NCBI GenBank assembly: GCA_008360955.1 | Contig: LUCM01007982.1 | Span: 5,268 to 69,267 of the forward strand | From: Fasciolopsis buskii | Taxonomy: Eukaryota; Platyhelminthes; Trematoda; Plagiorchiida; Fasciolidae | Length of the DNA stretch: 64,000 bases | Direction of reading: 5' to 3' | Part shown: positions 1-8,972 of the stretch, piece by piece | How the letters are laid out: each line of letters begins with the position of its first letter | Position numbering within the stretch: the stretch's first letter is position 1 | The notes under the pieces: model-generated | Database searches by the model: none | Seen by the model: only the letters and a program-made list of their open reading frames with translations | What the model was told of the DNA's origin: nothing | Program-made: the position numbers and the translations under genes

Positions 1-1477
1 TTTTCTCAATGTGCTCAGTGGTAATTTTCAAGGAAAGATATTCATTAACTCAACCCGTTCTTCAGAAGTGGTCCTTTCTAATGAATGGAGCTAGCAGCTT
101 ATTACGCATCCATAGCTACGTGTTCAGTTACTCACGAGAACTGCCAAGTGCGATAGAATGTTGCTTTAGTTTCAGCGTAAATGACTGGGAGAATATGGAC
201 TTCTGGTGTGGACCTTAGACTCAAACAAGCTGCATGCCGTCTTTTTCTCTGTCTTCCATCAATGTGCGTTTCCCAGCCACTTAGCTCATCGTAATTTCAC
301 TCCGTGGTGAAGTGGGAACAGTAATGCACTCCCTGGCGCTCATGTAAACATTTGCTATTTTAAACGATTAGGGTAGAAATAAAATGAGCTGATTCCCGTC
401 TGAGTCAGCAAAGCAGGGTTCCAGAATGTTCCTGATGAGACAGTACAAGACCTCTCCGAGTTTGTTAGGGAAATCCAGGTAGAGTACCTTAAGCACTGAA
501 TATATAATAGGCTCTTGGATATTTTCAAACTGGACCATTTATTGATGAAGCAAAAATCACTCGACGCTTTTGTTAGTTCATGTACATGACTCATTGAAAC
601 CTTACGTGATTCTAAACCGCTCCAACTTCAAAGGTCATGGCTACCAATTTCCCCGTCCTCCGTATAGTGGGTCCTCTGTCACAACGAGATTACACCTTGA
701 CGTGGTTGTGACGGCTTGCGTGCTTCTATGACCTGATGAGCTATACAGAATGGTTTATCTCAGGTCGAAGATGCGATCATGCCTGGAAGGTCAGTGGGTA
801 GAAGCCTGATGAAGTAGTCTCCTGATCCTCCAAGTCGGGAGTTGATCTGAGTTAGCAGCTCAGTCGGAAAAACGAGTGGAAGAATAATTGATCAAAGTAG
901 ATGGGCTTCCACTCAGCCATGCCCCACTGCCTTACGGTCAGGTTCTAGTCAGAACCAAAGGCTTTGTTGGAGAACCCTAATCGTTTTTCTGCTTAGTTGC
1001 CGGACTCCCTAGCAGCACTCGTCCATCAATCCCCAATCCCCATGGGCGGCTATCGGGATGCTCCTTCCACTCCACTTAAGCTTTAAGCCTGCCATAAGAA
1101 ACGTAGCTTGTAAACATTTGGGAAGCTTGGTAAATTAAGCATATATTATTCACTTATCAGTGTTGAAATGCAAAATATTTCTTTGGAAAATACCAAAAAT
1201 ATTTCCTCATGTGTCGGGGCATTTTAAGAAAAATGGGATGAACGTTTCTTTACGATATAAAATTGGCCTTAAAGGGAACTTTTAATGTCTCCTTCATCAT
1301 CATCATCGTTCAGCGTTAAACAGTAAAGCAAGCCTCACTGACCACTGACTTTTCCCCAGGGTTACATTTTTTTCATGAAAAGAGTGAATATCCCCTTGCA
1401 CTTGGTGATGTTTTTGTGATTTTCTTGCGGACACAGTTCCGCTACATTACAAATTACAGAACAGTTTACATCAGTTC
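1..1477. other. No gene recognised (left flank)
   Basis: No convincing gene is visible here; the open frames are under 80 codons and have no recognisable motif. The part around 700-1100 has a more even base composition than its surroundings and is probably an old repeat, but it matches nothing else in the window that I could find. A short imperfect hairpin (GACCTGA pairing with TCAGGTC) spans about 730-767. A few ATC/CAT triplet repeats occur near 1295. Confidence 0.5.
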
Positions 1478-1750
1478 TTGCCACAAGTAAACCCAACGGC
1501 GCTCCCGGATTTCAGCTGCTACCTTGCGGCACTGGATGCTGGAGATCAAAATAAAAAAAACAGACCACTAATGAGATACGCAAATTTAACAGTTAAGGTA
1601 TGTTTGGTAGTACGCAATGAAGCACCTCCCTTAGCTGTATCACCTAGTATCCGCAACGATCCGCTGGGTGACCTTTTGGACTCCATATCGGAATTCTTAT
1701 TCGGTCTTCCCAACGAACTACACGGGTTATTATTTTCAGGTATTTTTTAA
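1478..1750 (+). other. Unassigned 90-codon open frame, possible exon
   Basis: This is a 90-residue frame upstream of the SAMD8-like gene. Two donor-like sites lie in it (AAG|GTATGT near 1598 and CAG|GTATTT near 1739), so part of it could be a 5' exon. The translation resembles no family I know and has no domain, signal peptide or membrane segment. Because the SAM domain sits at the extreme N-terminus of SAMD8 proteins, an upstream exon of that gene would probably be untranslated. Chance is the more likely explanation. Confidence 0.12.
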
Positions 1751-1934
1751 CGTTGCCCAACCACTGCTTTCTGGTTGGCGACTTACACTGAGGGAGTCAA
1801 TTTTTCAATATGCCTGAATACATGTCCTGGCCACTTCATCCTGTTCAGTACATTACGCCTGGCTTTAATTTTGGCGACATTCTTCGCAGTTATCAATCCC
1901 AGTTTATTCGTTATGTATACTGTTTCTATGGAAT

Positions 1935-2068
1935 AATTTGCCGTGTGATATCATCATCGTTCAACTCACCATTAAGAAACCATGGAAGCATTGTACATCT
2001 GTTCCATCCTTGTTAGGAATCAGCAGCAGTGCATATCCACAGTGTCCGAACTGGAACGCGAACCTGTT
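1935..2068 (-). repeat. 5'-truncated tRNA-like SINE
   Basis: This is a minus-strand copy of the SINE seen complete at 61031-61298. The 3' tail (ending GATATCAC on the minus strand), the CCATGG-containing part and the CAGCAGTGCAT-like core are all present. The copy stops inside the B-box-like segment (GCGAACC on the plus strand), so the A box is missing. It lies about 100 bp before the coding exon of the SAMD8-like gene, in what is probably that gene's intron or leader. Confidence 0.75.
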
Positions 2069-2129
2069 TTATTTTCATAATCATTTGGTTTGGTTGTTGC
2101 TTGTTGGTATCCATGATTATTCAAGTACT

Positions 2130-2165
2130 GTTTTTACTGTTAAACTTTGTTCCATTTTATTGTAG
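2130..2165 (+). promoter_or_regulatory. Splice acceptor before SAMD8-like exon
   Basis: A pyrimidine-rich tract (TTGTTCCATTTTATTGTAG) ends in AG at 2164-2165, 17 bases before the first ATG that gives a sensible protein start. It implies at least one upstream, mostly untranslated exon. An in-frame ATG at 2147 lies inside this tract, so it is probably intronic and not the start codon. This is inferred from the sequence pattern only. Confidence 0.55.
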
Positions 2166-2182
2166 CCTACGGTCGCACAGCT

Positions 2183-3493
2183 ATGGGTAGCAGTACTACT
2201 ATTCAGGACTCCCCTGGTTTACTGAGCACACAAGGTGTTCAGGATTATCTGCGCAGGTATGGAGTTGCTGAAGCTTACCTCCAATCGATGAGCGAACACC
2301 AAGTCGACGGATTAGCTCTTTGTCTTTTGAATGAAAAAGACCTGCTTGAAATGGACATACACTGTGTAGGTCAGCGAAAGCGAATATTTTTCGCGGCAGC
2401 TCAGTACCGTAATTTTGCTGGGGGTAAATTGAAGGGCACATTGTTGGACGTTCGCGATCCCCATGATTCTGTGAAGCTTGAAAACATACCTGACAAATCC
2501 CAACTCGATGTTTTCCGCTCAACGCAAATTTGTAACGCAAATGACGACGTTTCTCGCGGTGATCTTTCGGATATTTTGTGTAAGCCAATTTGTGAATCGC
2601 GAAAAAATACGGTTGAGACAAACCCAAAACCATGGAAGGTTTTGATTAGTGCGTTGTATTTATTTGTTGTTGCTGGCATCACATCTTTCGTCATGGTTAT
2701 TGCTCACGAAAGACTTCCAGATATCTCAAAATATCCCCCACTTCCCGACCTATTGCTAGATAATCTGCCTTACATTGATTGGGCTTTTGAAGCAGCTGAG
2801 TGGGTTGGTGTTGTTTTAGGGATTGTGTGGGCTATTATTCTGGTATTTCATCGTTATCGTTGTATTTTATTACGGCGATTCTTTGCCATTGCTGGCACCG
2901 TCTTTCTATTGCGCAGTATAACCATGATAATTACATCATTGAGTGTACCTGGAGAACATTTGATGGGAAAATGCACTCGAAGTACGTTCACCAACAGCAC
3001 GGTTAGATTTGAACGGTTCTTGGATATTTGGCTAGGGTTTGGGATGTCAATACGAGGGATACAGACATGTGGTGACTATATGTTCAGCGGACATACAACC
3101 ATGCTGACCCTTCTAAATTTTTTCGTCACTGAATATGCGCCGCGTAATATTCAGTTGATTCACACGTTTTCATGGGTTTTGAACCTGTTCGGTGTTTTCT
3201 TCATACTCGCCAGTCACGAGCACTATTCGATTGACGTTTTCGTGGCAATCTATGTGTCTTCTCGCCTTTTCCTTTATTATCATTGTCTTGCCAACAGTCG
3301 TATATTGCACCAGGAAGACAAAAAACGTGCTATGATATGGTTCCCTCTCTTTTCATTTTTCGAATATGACGTCTGTGGCATTGTTCCCAACGTGTATGAG
3401 ATTCCTTTCCGTTCGTTCTGGACTAAATTCGGTTCTGAAATATCCGAACCCGTTTCTCTCCTGTATGCACACCAGAATAAAAAGATAGATTGA
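2183..3493 (+). CDS. SAMD8: Sphingomyelin synthase-related protein (SAMD8/SMSr-like)
   Basis: Sequence: 436 residues. A SAM domain lies at about 12-75 (YLRRYG, then the [12 protein letters not shown] helix), followed by a polar linker at 80-148. Membrane segments lie at about 152-174, 205-224, 233-252, 300-318, 326-343 and 350-366. The four sphingomyelin-synthase motifs are present: PLPD near 187; RRFFAIAG...RSITM at 231-248; [10 protein letters not shown] at 296-305 (His304); and HEHYSIDV at 345-352 (His347, Asp351). These give the His-His-Asp catalytic set. The C-terminal WFPLFSFFE segment is also typical of this family. Family knowledge: SMSr is an ER membrane enzyme that transfers phosphoethanolamine to ceramide, makes little product and acts as a ceramide sensor; its SAM domain mediates oligomerisation. 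The start at 2183 was chosen because an in-frame ATG at 2147 lies upstream of a splice acceptor. The length is close to that of animal homologues (about 415). All coding sequence is in one exon. No frameshift or lost catalytic residue is seen. Confidence 0.95.
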   Translation: MGSSTTIQDSPGLLSTQGVQDYLRRYGVAEAYLQSMSEHQVDGLALCLLNEKDLLEMDIHCVGQRKRIFFAAAQYRNFAGGKLKGTLLDVRDPHDSVKLENIPDKSQLDVFRSTQICNANDDVSRGDLSDILCKPICESRKNTVETNPKPWKVLISALYLFVVAGITSFVMVIAHERLPDISKYPPLPDLLLDNLPYIDWAFEAAEWVGVVLGIVWAIILVFHRYRCILLRRFFAIAGTVFLLRSITMIITSLSVPGEHLMGKCTRSTFTNSTVRFERFLDIWLGFGMSIRGIQTCGDYMFSGHTTMLTLLNFFVTEYAPRNIQLIHTFSWVLNLFGVFFILASHEHYSIDVFVAIYVSSRLFLYYHCLANSRILHQEDKKRAMIWFPLFSFFEYDVCGIVPNVYEIPFRSFWTKFGSEISEPVSLLYAHQNKKID

Positions 3494-4023
3494 GGCATTT
3501 CATGACCGAAGAGTTCTGCGATCTGTCGCATTGACGATTCATTGATGCTTTATCGCATCTTTCATTTCAGGCGGGATCCGCACTTGACTTATACATTTAC
3601 TTTTTCTATTTTTGATTTTCGCAAAAACCGTCATTGTTTCATGAGTTTCCCACTAGTAGGGTACCTTTATAAGATTGTCATTATTTTGGTTATCGTTTAT
3701 CTCAATATGACTAATTTTTGTCCTCACTAGACTTCTGCTTTATAACAAACTGTACAGCTTCTAGGCTCCAACTACAACAATACTGGTGCTCATACGATTC
3801 TGAGGGTGTATCAAGTCAGCATTCTATCTGCCTGTACAATCGAGCGTGGTTGTAGCACTTCCACTGACTGTTCGTTTATTTGCTCTTGACTTACAAGGCC
3901 AATGCGGAGTCATTTTAGGGGGCTTCGTTTTCATGCAGGTGTTTGTATACTTCGTTTTTGCATCGAAAGGGCAAACTAATCACTGTAACAAACGAAGTTG
4001 TCTTCTGCTACGTCCTCTTCAGG
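3494..4023. other. 3' flank of SAMD8-like gene, no gene seen
   Basis: This is probably the 3' untranslated region followed by intergenic DNA. No canonical AATAAA polyadenylation signal was found close behind the stop codon. An acceptor-like TTTCATTTCAG occurs near 3570, but no exon with coding features follows it. Confidence 0.4.
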
Positions 4024-4050
4024 TATATATATATGTATATATATATATTC
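4024..4050. repeat. TA microsatellite
   Basis: An imperfect TA dinucleotide run with a GT interruption. It immediately precedes the left end of repeat R1, with only about 10 bases between them. Confidence 0.9.
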
Positions 4051-4059
4051 TGAAGGCTG

Positions 4060-4196
4060 TCGTCCCTATCAGTAGTGATCAGGATTTCTATGGTCCGTCT
4101 CTGGTTCCCCCTTTCTTTTGACCGTTTATTCATAACTCTACCATATGGGCAGGATTTATCCGCTGGTCTTGACAACTGTCGCCATCTAAACATTTG
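4060..4196 (+). repeat. Repeat R1, copy 1, left part
   Basis: Similar in order and sequence to 39790-39955, for example the shared stretch CTGGTCTTGACAACT followed by CATTTG. It breaks off at 4196, where a SINE pair is inserted, and resumes at 4666. The family is not recognised and no coding capacity is seen. Confidence 0.65.
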
Positions 4197-4665
4197 ATAG
4201 TGTTCAGGCGATTCGTCGTGCAGTGTCAACATCCAGCTTGCCCTGGAAGACCATGGAAGCACTGTTCAGTTGCTTCATTCTTATTAGGAATCATCAGCAG
4301 TGCATGTCCATCGCGCCGGAACTGGGACGCGAACCCGTAACCTACAATTGTGAGTCAAACGCCTTAGCCGTTATGCTAGTCTGGCTGATTCTCAACGACT
4401 CATCGAACATCAGCAGTACAGGATATAGCGCCCTTAATCGCCACTGCATTTTGCAGGCCACAAACCAATGCCACACCACTTGACTGGCGCAGTGTCGTAG
4501 GCGTTCGACTCAGTCGTTCGTTCTTGGTTCGTGTCCCACTTCCGGCGCAGTAGATATGCACTGCTGATGATTCCTAACGGAGGAAACAGGTGAATTGTTT
4601 CAACGATTTTCAGCGGCAAGTAGGATGTTGACACGGCATCAGACATCATTCGGAAAAATCTACAG
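4197..4665. repeat. Head-to-head inverted SINE pair inserted in R1
   Basis: The left half (about 4197-4408) is a minus-oriented SINE: the tail ATGTTGACAC-like part is outermost, then the CCATGG segment, CAGCAGTGCATG core and GACGCGAACCCG B-box complement. The right half (about 4478-4665) is a plus-oriented copy, with GGCGTTCGACTC, GGTTCGTGTCCC, GCACTGCTGATGATTCC and the tail GGATGTTGACAC. ATTTG occurs at 4192-4196 and again at 4666-4670. The R1 copy at 39790-40370 carries ATTTG once, followed directly by TCATTC, so it shows the empty site. The pair therefore appears to have entered as one unit. The arms have diverged clearly, so the insertion is old. Confidence 0.75.
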
Positions 4666-5117
4666 ATTTGTCATTCCCATCAGCCTCGCCGTCCAAAAAC
4701 GTTATCTCATCGTCTGAACTAAGTTTACATTTTTCCGCGTTGTTGTCATCATCATCCGAACATCAGCTCCCCTCCGTTTCGCTATCCGTTCGGACCTCCA
4801 CTAACTATGCCCACTCGTTCTGTATTGTCACTTACCAACTCCATTTGGTTGCCGGATCCCTTGACCATAAGTATGATCGCGTCGCAATTATCCCAAATAG
4901 ATCACATGCCTACCCCATCACGCGATATAGTTTTCACTTCCCATGGTGTGTTCAAAAAGCTCGGATGCTCCCTCCCCATCTTTCTGTTCTGATTCACCCG
5001 TTTCAGTCGTGTATCTATCCCCCTTTTGAGGCTTACTCTAACTTATGAATGATATATAGATGTGGTAGATGTAATGCGCTAAGGTTTCGACTACCGTGGG
5101 TAGTCTTTCTCAAGACA
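4666..5117 (+). repeat. Repeat R1, copy 1, right part
   Basis: Continues the R1 repeat behind the SINE pair and parallels 39950-40370. Shared marks are TTTGTCATTC, ATCATCG.CTGAACTAAGTTT, CGAACATC and, near the end, CCTTTTGA and GGTTTCG. An open frame of 126 codons at 4668-5048 is low-complexity (Ser/His/Pro-rich) and not shared as an intact frame by the other copy, so it is not annotated as a gene. Confidence 0.6.
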
Positions 5118-6352
5118 AGTTTTGCACTCGGTTGAATCAAAAGTCTTATTGGATATTATTCACCCCCTATGTTTGTATGTGCGGTATGTCGACGATAAAT
5201 TTGCAGTCAGCACAAAAAGGTAGCTTTCTTCAAGCTCTCAGTAAGCAGTATAAATCCATTAAGTTCACATTGAAGTCAGAAGACGCCAGTAGAGTCATCA
5301 GCTTCTTAGATTGTCGCCTGAAAGTTAATGACTCACGAAAATTCAATATCGGCATTCACAGAAAATCCACACATTCGGATCAGTATTTGGACCTCAATTA
5401 AGCTCATCCACAATCCGTGAAACGGACTTATTTGCTCGCTAGCCAACATAGTTCAAAAGCTATGCAGTGACGATACCAAACGTAGAGAAGAACTAAGGCA
5501 TCTAAACGACATCCTGCAAGACAGTCACTATTCGCCACGCCTCGTTAGAAAACAACTGAAAACTTGCATGTCAGCGACCAAGACGAAGAAAGAAAAGAAG
5601 AACACGGCCTTGGTCGGAATTCCCTACAGATCGGGTACTTCGGAAGCAATGGGAAAGTCCCTCAGTGACTCTGACATTCATATTTTCTTCCGGATGGATA
5701 ATACTTTAAAACACCACTTACCAAAGGCTAATGATCAAGTCGGTATGCAAGACCAAGACAAATGCATCTACAAAATCAGTTGCAAGGAATGCCCGGCAGA
5801 ATACATTTGACAAACCAGCAGGCAACTGATGACACCGATAACAGAACACAGAAGGAAGGAAAAGTGCAGACCTTCGGATAAGGCAGCCTCATCAAAACTT
5901 GAGCGCGATTCAGCCATTGCTCTGTATGCCATAGCAGAAGATTGCGAAAACACTGAAGTACTCCAACGTGGATTCGGAACCTGCACCGAACGTAAGTTCC
6001 CGGAGGTTCTGGCGATAAACACGCACCCCACATACATCAATCGGAACGACAGGGCATAGCTTTCGGAGATATGGACAGCCCTAACAAACATTTCAAAGGT
6101 CACCACGCTAGCTGACCCCACCACCACGGCGGCGCATGACGTGAAGGACAACTATTCTCTCACCCGACCCACAGTTCAAAATATACACAGATTCACAAAC
6201 ACACGGACAACTAAACGTCCGTTGGTATGTGGTCGTTCACTTAGTCATTTGATTGTAAAACTTGCCTTGGGAAAGCCTGTCCACGGTAATCGAAACGTTG
6301 GCGCAATACATCTAGCAACAACGCTGTTATTAACATTGTATCATTCGCAATA
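5118..6352 (+). mobile_element. Penelope-like element, family A, 5'-truncated copy
   Basis: This is a decayed PLE lacking most of the reverse transcriptase. What remains in order is the end of the RT domain with its following thumb and linker (frame at 5096-5401, KVNDSRKFNIGIHRKST, then YLDLN). Next come the basic linker and the C-terminal GIY-YIG nuclease region (frame at 5568-5810: CIYKISCKECPAEYI, and after a stop QTSRQL...ITEHRR). A last part shows the Ala/Glu-rich helix and the conserved RNDRA-like end near 6055. Stops and frame changes break it at 5401, 5810 and elsewhere. Family knowledge: PLEs pair an RT with a GIY-YIG endonuclease. The 3' untranslated end matches the copy at 59695-61600 to about 6350. 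The 5' truncation abuts R1. Confidence 0.85.
6266..6323 (+). ncRNA. Hammerhead-like motif at PLE-A 3' end (decayed)
   Basis: The segment holds a short helix-like GTCCACGGTAAT, followed by CGAAACGTTGG and a partial hairpin closing with CAAC. GAAAC followed by a stem recalls the 3' half of a hammerhead ribozyme core. The 5' core (CTGANGA) is not intact; CTTGGGAAAG stands in its place. Family knowledge: many PLEs carry hammerhead ribozymes in their terminal repeats. This copy is probably inactive. Confidence 0.3.
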
Positions 6353-8930
6353 AGAAACAATACGTGGCGCATCGATTTTTCAATACACTCCTTACGTCAT
6401 TCGGTTCTTAATGTGACCTGCCTCGTAGTCTTCATTACGTCCACTTTCCCGGTATTGTTCAACTGCCCTCTCCCGTGATTTCGCACTGCTGTTTGTTGTG
6501 GACGCATTCGTCCGCAATTCCGAGGTTTTATAGAACAATTTGATTTGCTTTCTTAACAGTACTCATTGATTACTCATATTGTGTTTTCTGGTGGGGATGC
6601 AAAGTGGCTGATCAGCGAGTCACTCAGCAACTGGGCGGAGTTCGGTCCTAATTATCTTAAATTTTATTCGAAGTGATTCCTGTAGAGATGCACCAGTGTC
6701 CCTCACTCTCACTAATTCTATCCGATCCGCTCACCTGCCTTTATACCATCTAAGCTTATTCGATTAATATGAAAAATCTGGTGCCAGACACTTGGGGATC
6801 GCAAACAAGAGCTTTTTATGAAACCACTTGGTCCATTTGTTTTTCAACTGTAGTGACCTGTGAGTTCCTTCCATACTAACGGGTGTTTCGCTGAGAAGCC
6901 GGTTGCCTTATCAGCCAGTTGATTGGCTGATAATCAAGCGCCGATCGTTCGTCAGACGTCCTTTCTGCATATGCCACTCGATACCAACAATCCGGCTCTC
7001 AGCCGGTGAGCAGTGCACAGTCGGAGCATCAGCCAAGACTCAGGACAGAGCTGTATGACAACGAACGTGTCTGCCGGTTGCACATAACGGAACTGCCGCC
7101 ATCCCCGCGGTTAGCCGTTAGTAAGGTCGACCTAATCCCACTGACTAATCCGCTATGGACAAGCAGTGACGGTTTCGAGGCCAAACGCTCTCGCTAGAAA
7201 TACCACAGGCGTTTGGTGGTTCCACCCTAACGTGCCGAGAATGACCCGTCAAGTAAATGAGACCGTTGTCGTGTCCCACTAACTCGGCTAAATTTTCCAT
7301 AAGAGGAGTAGAAACCAATCAACGGGCCACCAGCCTGTCTGGTGCAACTGCCGCGTTGCAGATCGCGCATGGTTGCGCAAAGGCTAAAGATGCATCCTCG
7401 AGCATAAAGAACTCTGGACCGGGCGATCAAGTAGTATGATTGCACACAAAATCACGAACCTGTTTGATTTCGCAATGAAATTAGAAATGACCTTCCACTC
7501 CATGCAACTGTTTGTCTCCCCAATAGCCTCATGTTGCTGATCCTCCTATCCCATATTTTCACATCCTTCGGGAACTTCATTCGGTGGTATTAGAGGTATT
7601 GTCGCTGGAAGAATTTATATCCCTGTTCTCTCGTGCTCTTCAGCTAGCATCTAAGTCTCACCAAATCCGCCTCCGCCAGCTGATGCTCTTCTTCGTCCCG
7701 ACGTCTCTTCAATCTAGCCACACTCAATGCCTTCCGAGAATTTTGAGCGCCAGGCGGGAAACCCCATCACCGGGACCAGTGAAGTAGCATAACTTGGAGC
7801 CAATAAGTGGTGCTTCAATAAATAAATGCGCAACCCGGAAGAGTGAAAACATCTGCAAGGATAATCCCAATGACTGAATCCGGAAAGGCAAGGTCATTTA
7901 GAGGAAAAATGCAGTTAAAATCCAACTTTGTTTGTCGCCGACGAAAGGTGTTTTCATTGTCAATTTTATTTTTGACTTCATTCCAGGGGTCTGTACCGAT
8001 GAGTTTTGAAAGAGCCTTCCAACAACTGCATCGTTAAATGACCCATTTCTGCTGCAGTTGTACCTTACTTTTCTTCGTCTTATATACGTGACTCCACTGG
8101 TATACATGACTCCCAGACGCTGCAGCTGTGATTTATGACGCAACACTAACCATGAAGATATTATTAAGTTTCTATATGCCGCAAACTTCAGAACATGTTC
8201 AATTCCAAAAGAACACTTCTCACGAAGTATAAATGGGTGCCATTTTCTGACGTGATAATATGTAAATCATGTGACGCGCCATCTCGACGTCCAAAGTGGT
8301 CTCACTGTGCCAGTTATCATATTGTCTACTGCAAAAAGCACAAACTGTTGAGTAATGGACGAATCGATCTACACTCCAATACAGTCCATGTGACGAGATG
8401 TTCTATGGTGTTCGAAAATCATTTCACTTCAGTTCAGGACACCACTGAGGGTGCACCGAAAGTAGAGACCGAATCCACAGCCCCAAAGTACATAAACAGA
8501 TCACAGATAACGACATTTCGCATAAATACCAGACGGGACCGCCTCTCGAACCTAACTCCATCCCAAAGATTCTAAAAATTAAAAGGTAAGTTATGGGCCT
8601 CCATGCTAGTTCTGGTTCGTATGGGATCTGTATCTAGTCTGTGACTAATAGTTTTTTGGTATTTCCTAACCAGGAGACACGTAGTACTTGAGGACCATTT
8701 CCGAAAAAGAAGGGCTTGTGGATGAGGCCATCTCAAAAGCACCATACACTGACCCTGTCAGGAATACAAATCTCAAGCCAGAGAGCAATTTGCGAATTTT
8801 AAGTTGTGTTTGAGAGGTTGGATCACCCGAAACTGGAAGAATGCGCACTCTGCGGTAACATTTAGGGAAAGGAATTTTTGTTAATTCAAAACTAAAACTC
8901 ACGTTTTCTATTTCTTCCTCACACCTTATA
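6353..8930. other. No gene recognised
   Basis: Only short frames are present. 6900-7460 is less AT-rich than its surroundings, with several overlapping 60-72-codon frames on both strands, which suggests an old repeat. I could not match it to any family or to another part of the window. 8195-8575 has a 126-codon frame with no recognisable motif. Confidence 0.45.
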
Positions 8931-8933
8931 CCT

Positions 8934-8972
8934 GGAATATATATATATATATATATATATTCCAGGTACAAG
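8934..8972. repeat. Palindromic TA tract
   Basis: An uninterrupted TA run is flanked by TACCTGGA on the left and TCCAGGTA on the right, so the whole block is one perfect inverted repeat. It could extrude as a cruciform. No element is recognised next to it. Confidence 0.85.

Noticed and set aside
725..775. Hammerhead core from CTGATGAG near 732
   Set aside because: The bases form a simple hairpin with TCAGGTC instead; no three-stem core can be drawn.
2199..2694. Minus-strand frames of 97-144 codons inside the SAMD8-like gene
   Set aside because: They are shadows of the strongly supported plus-strand coding region and have no recognisable motif.
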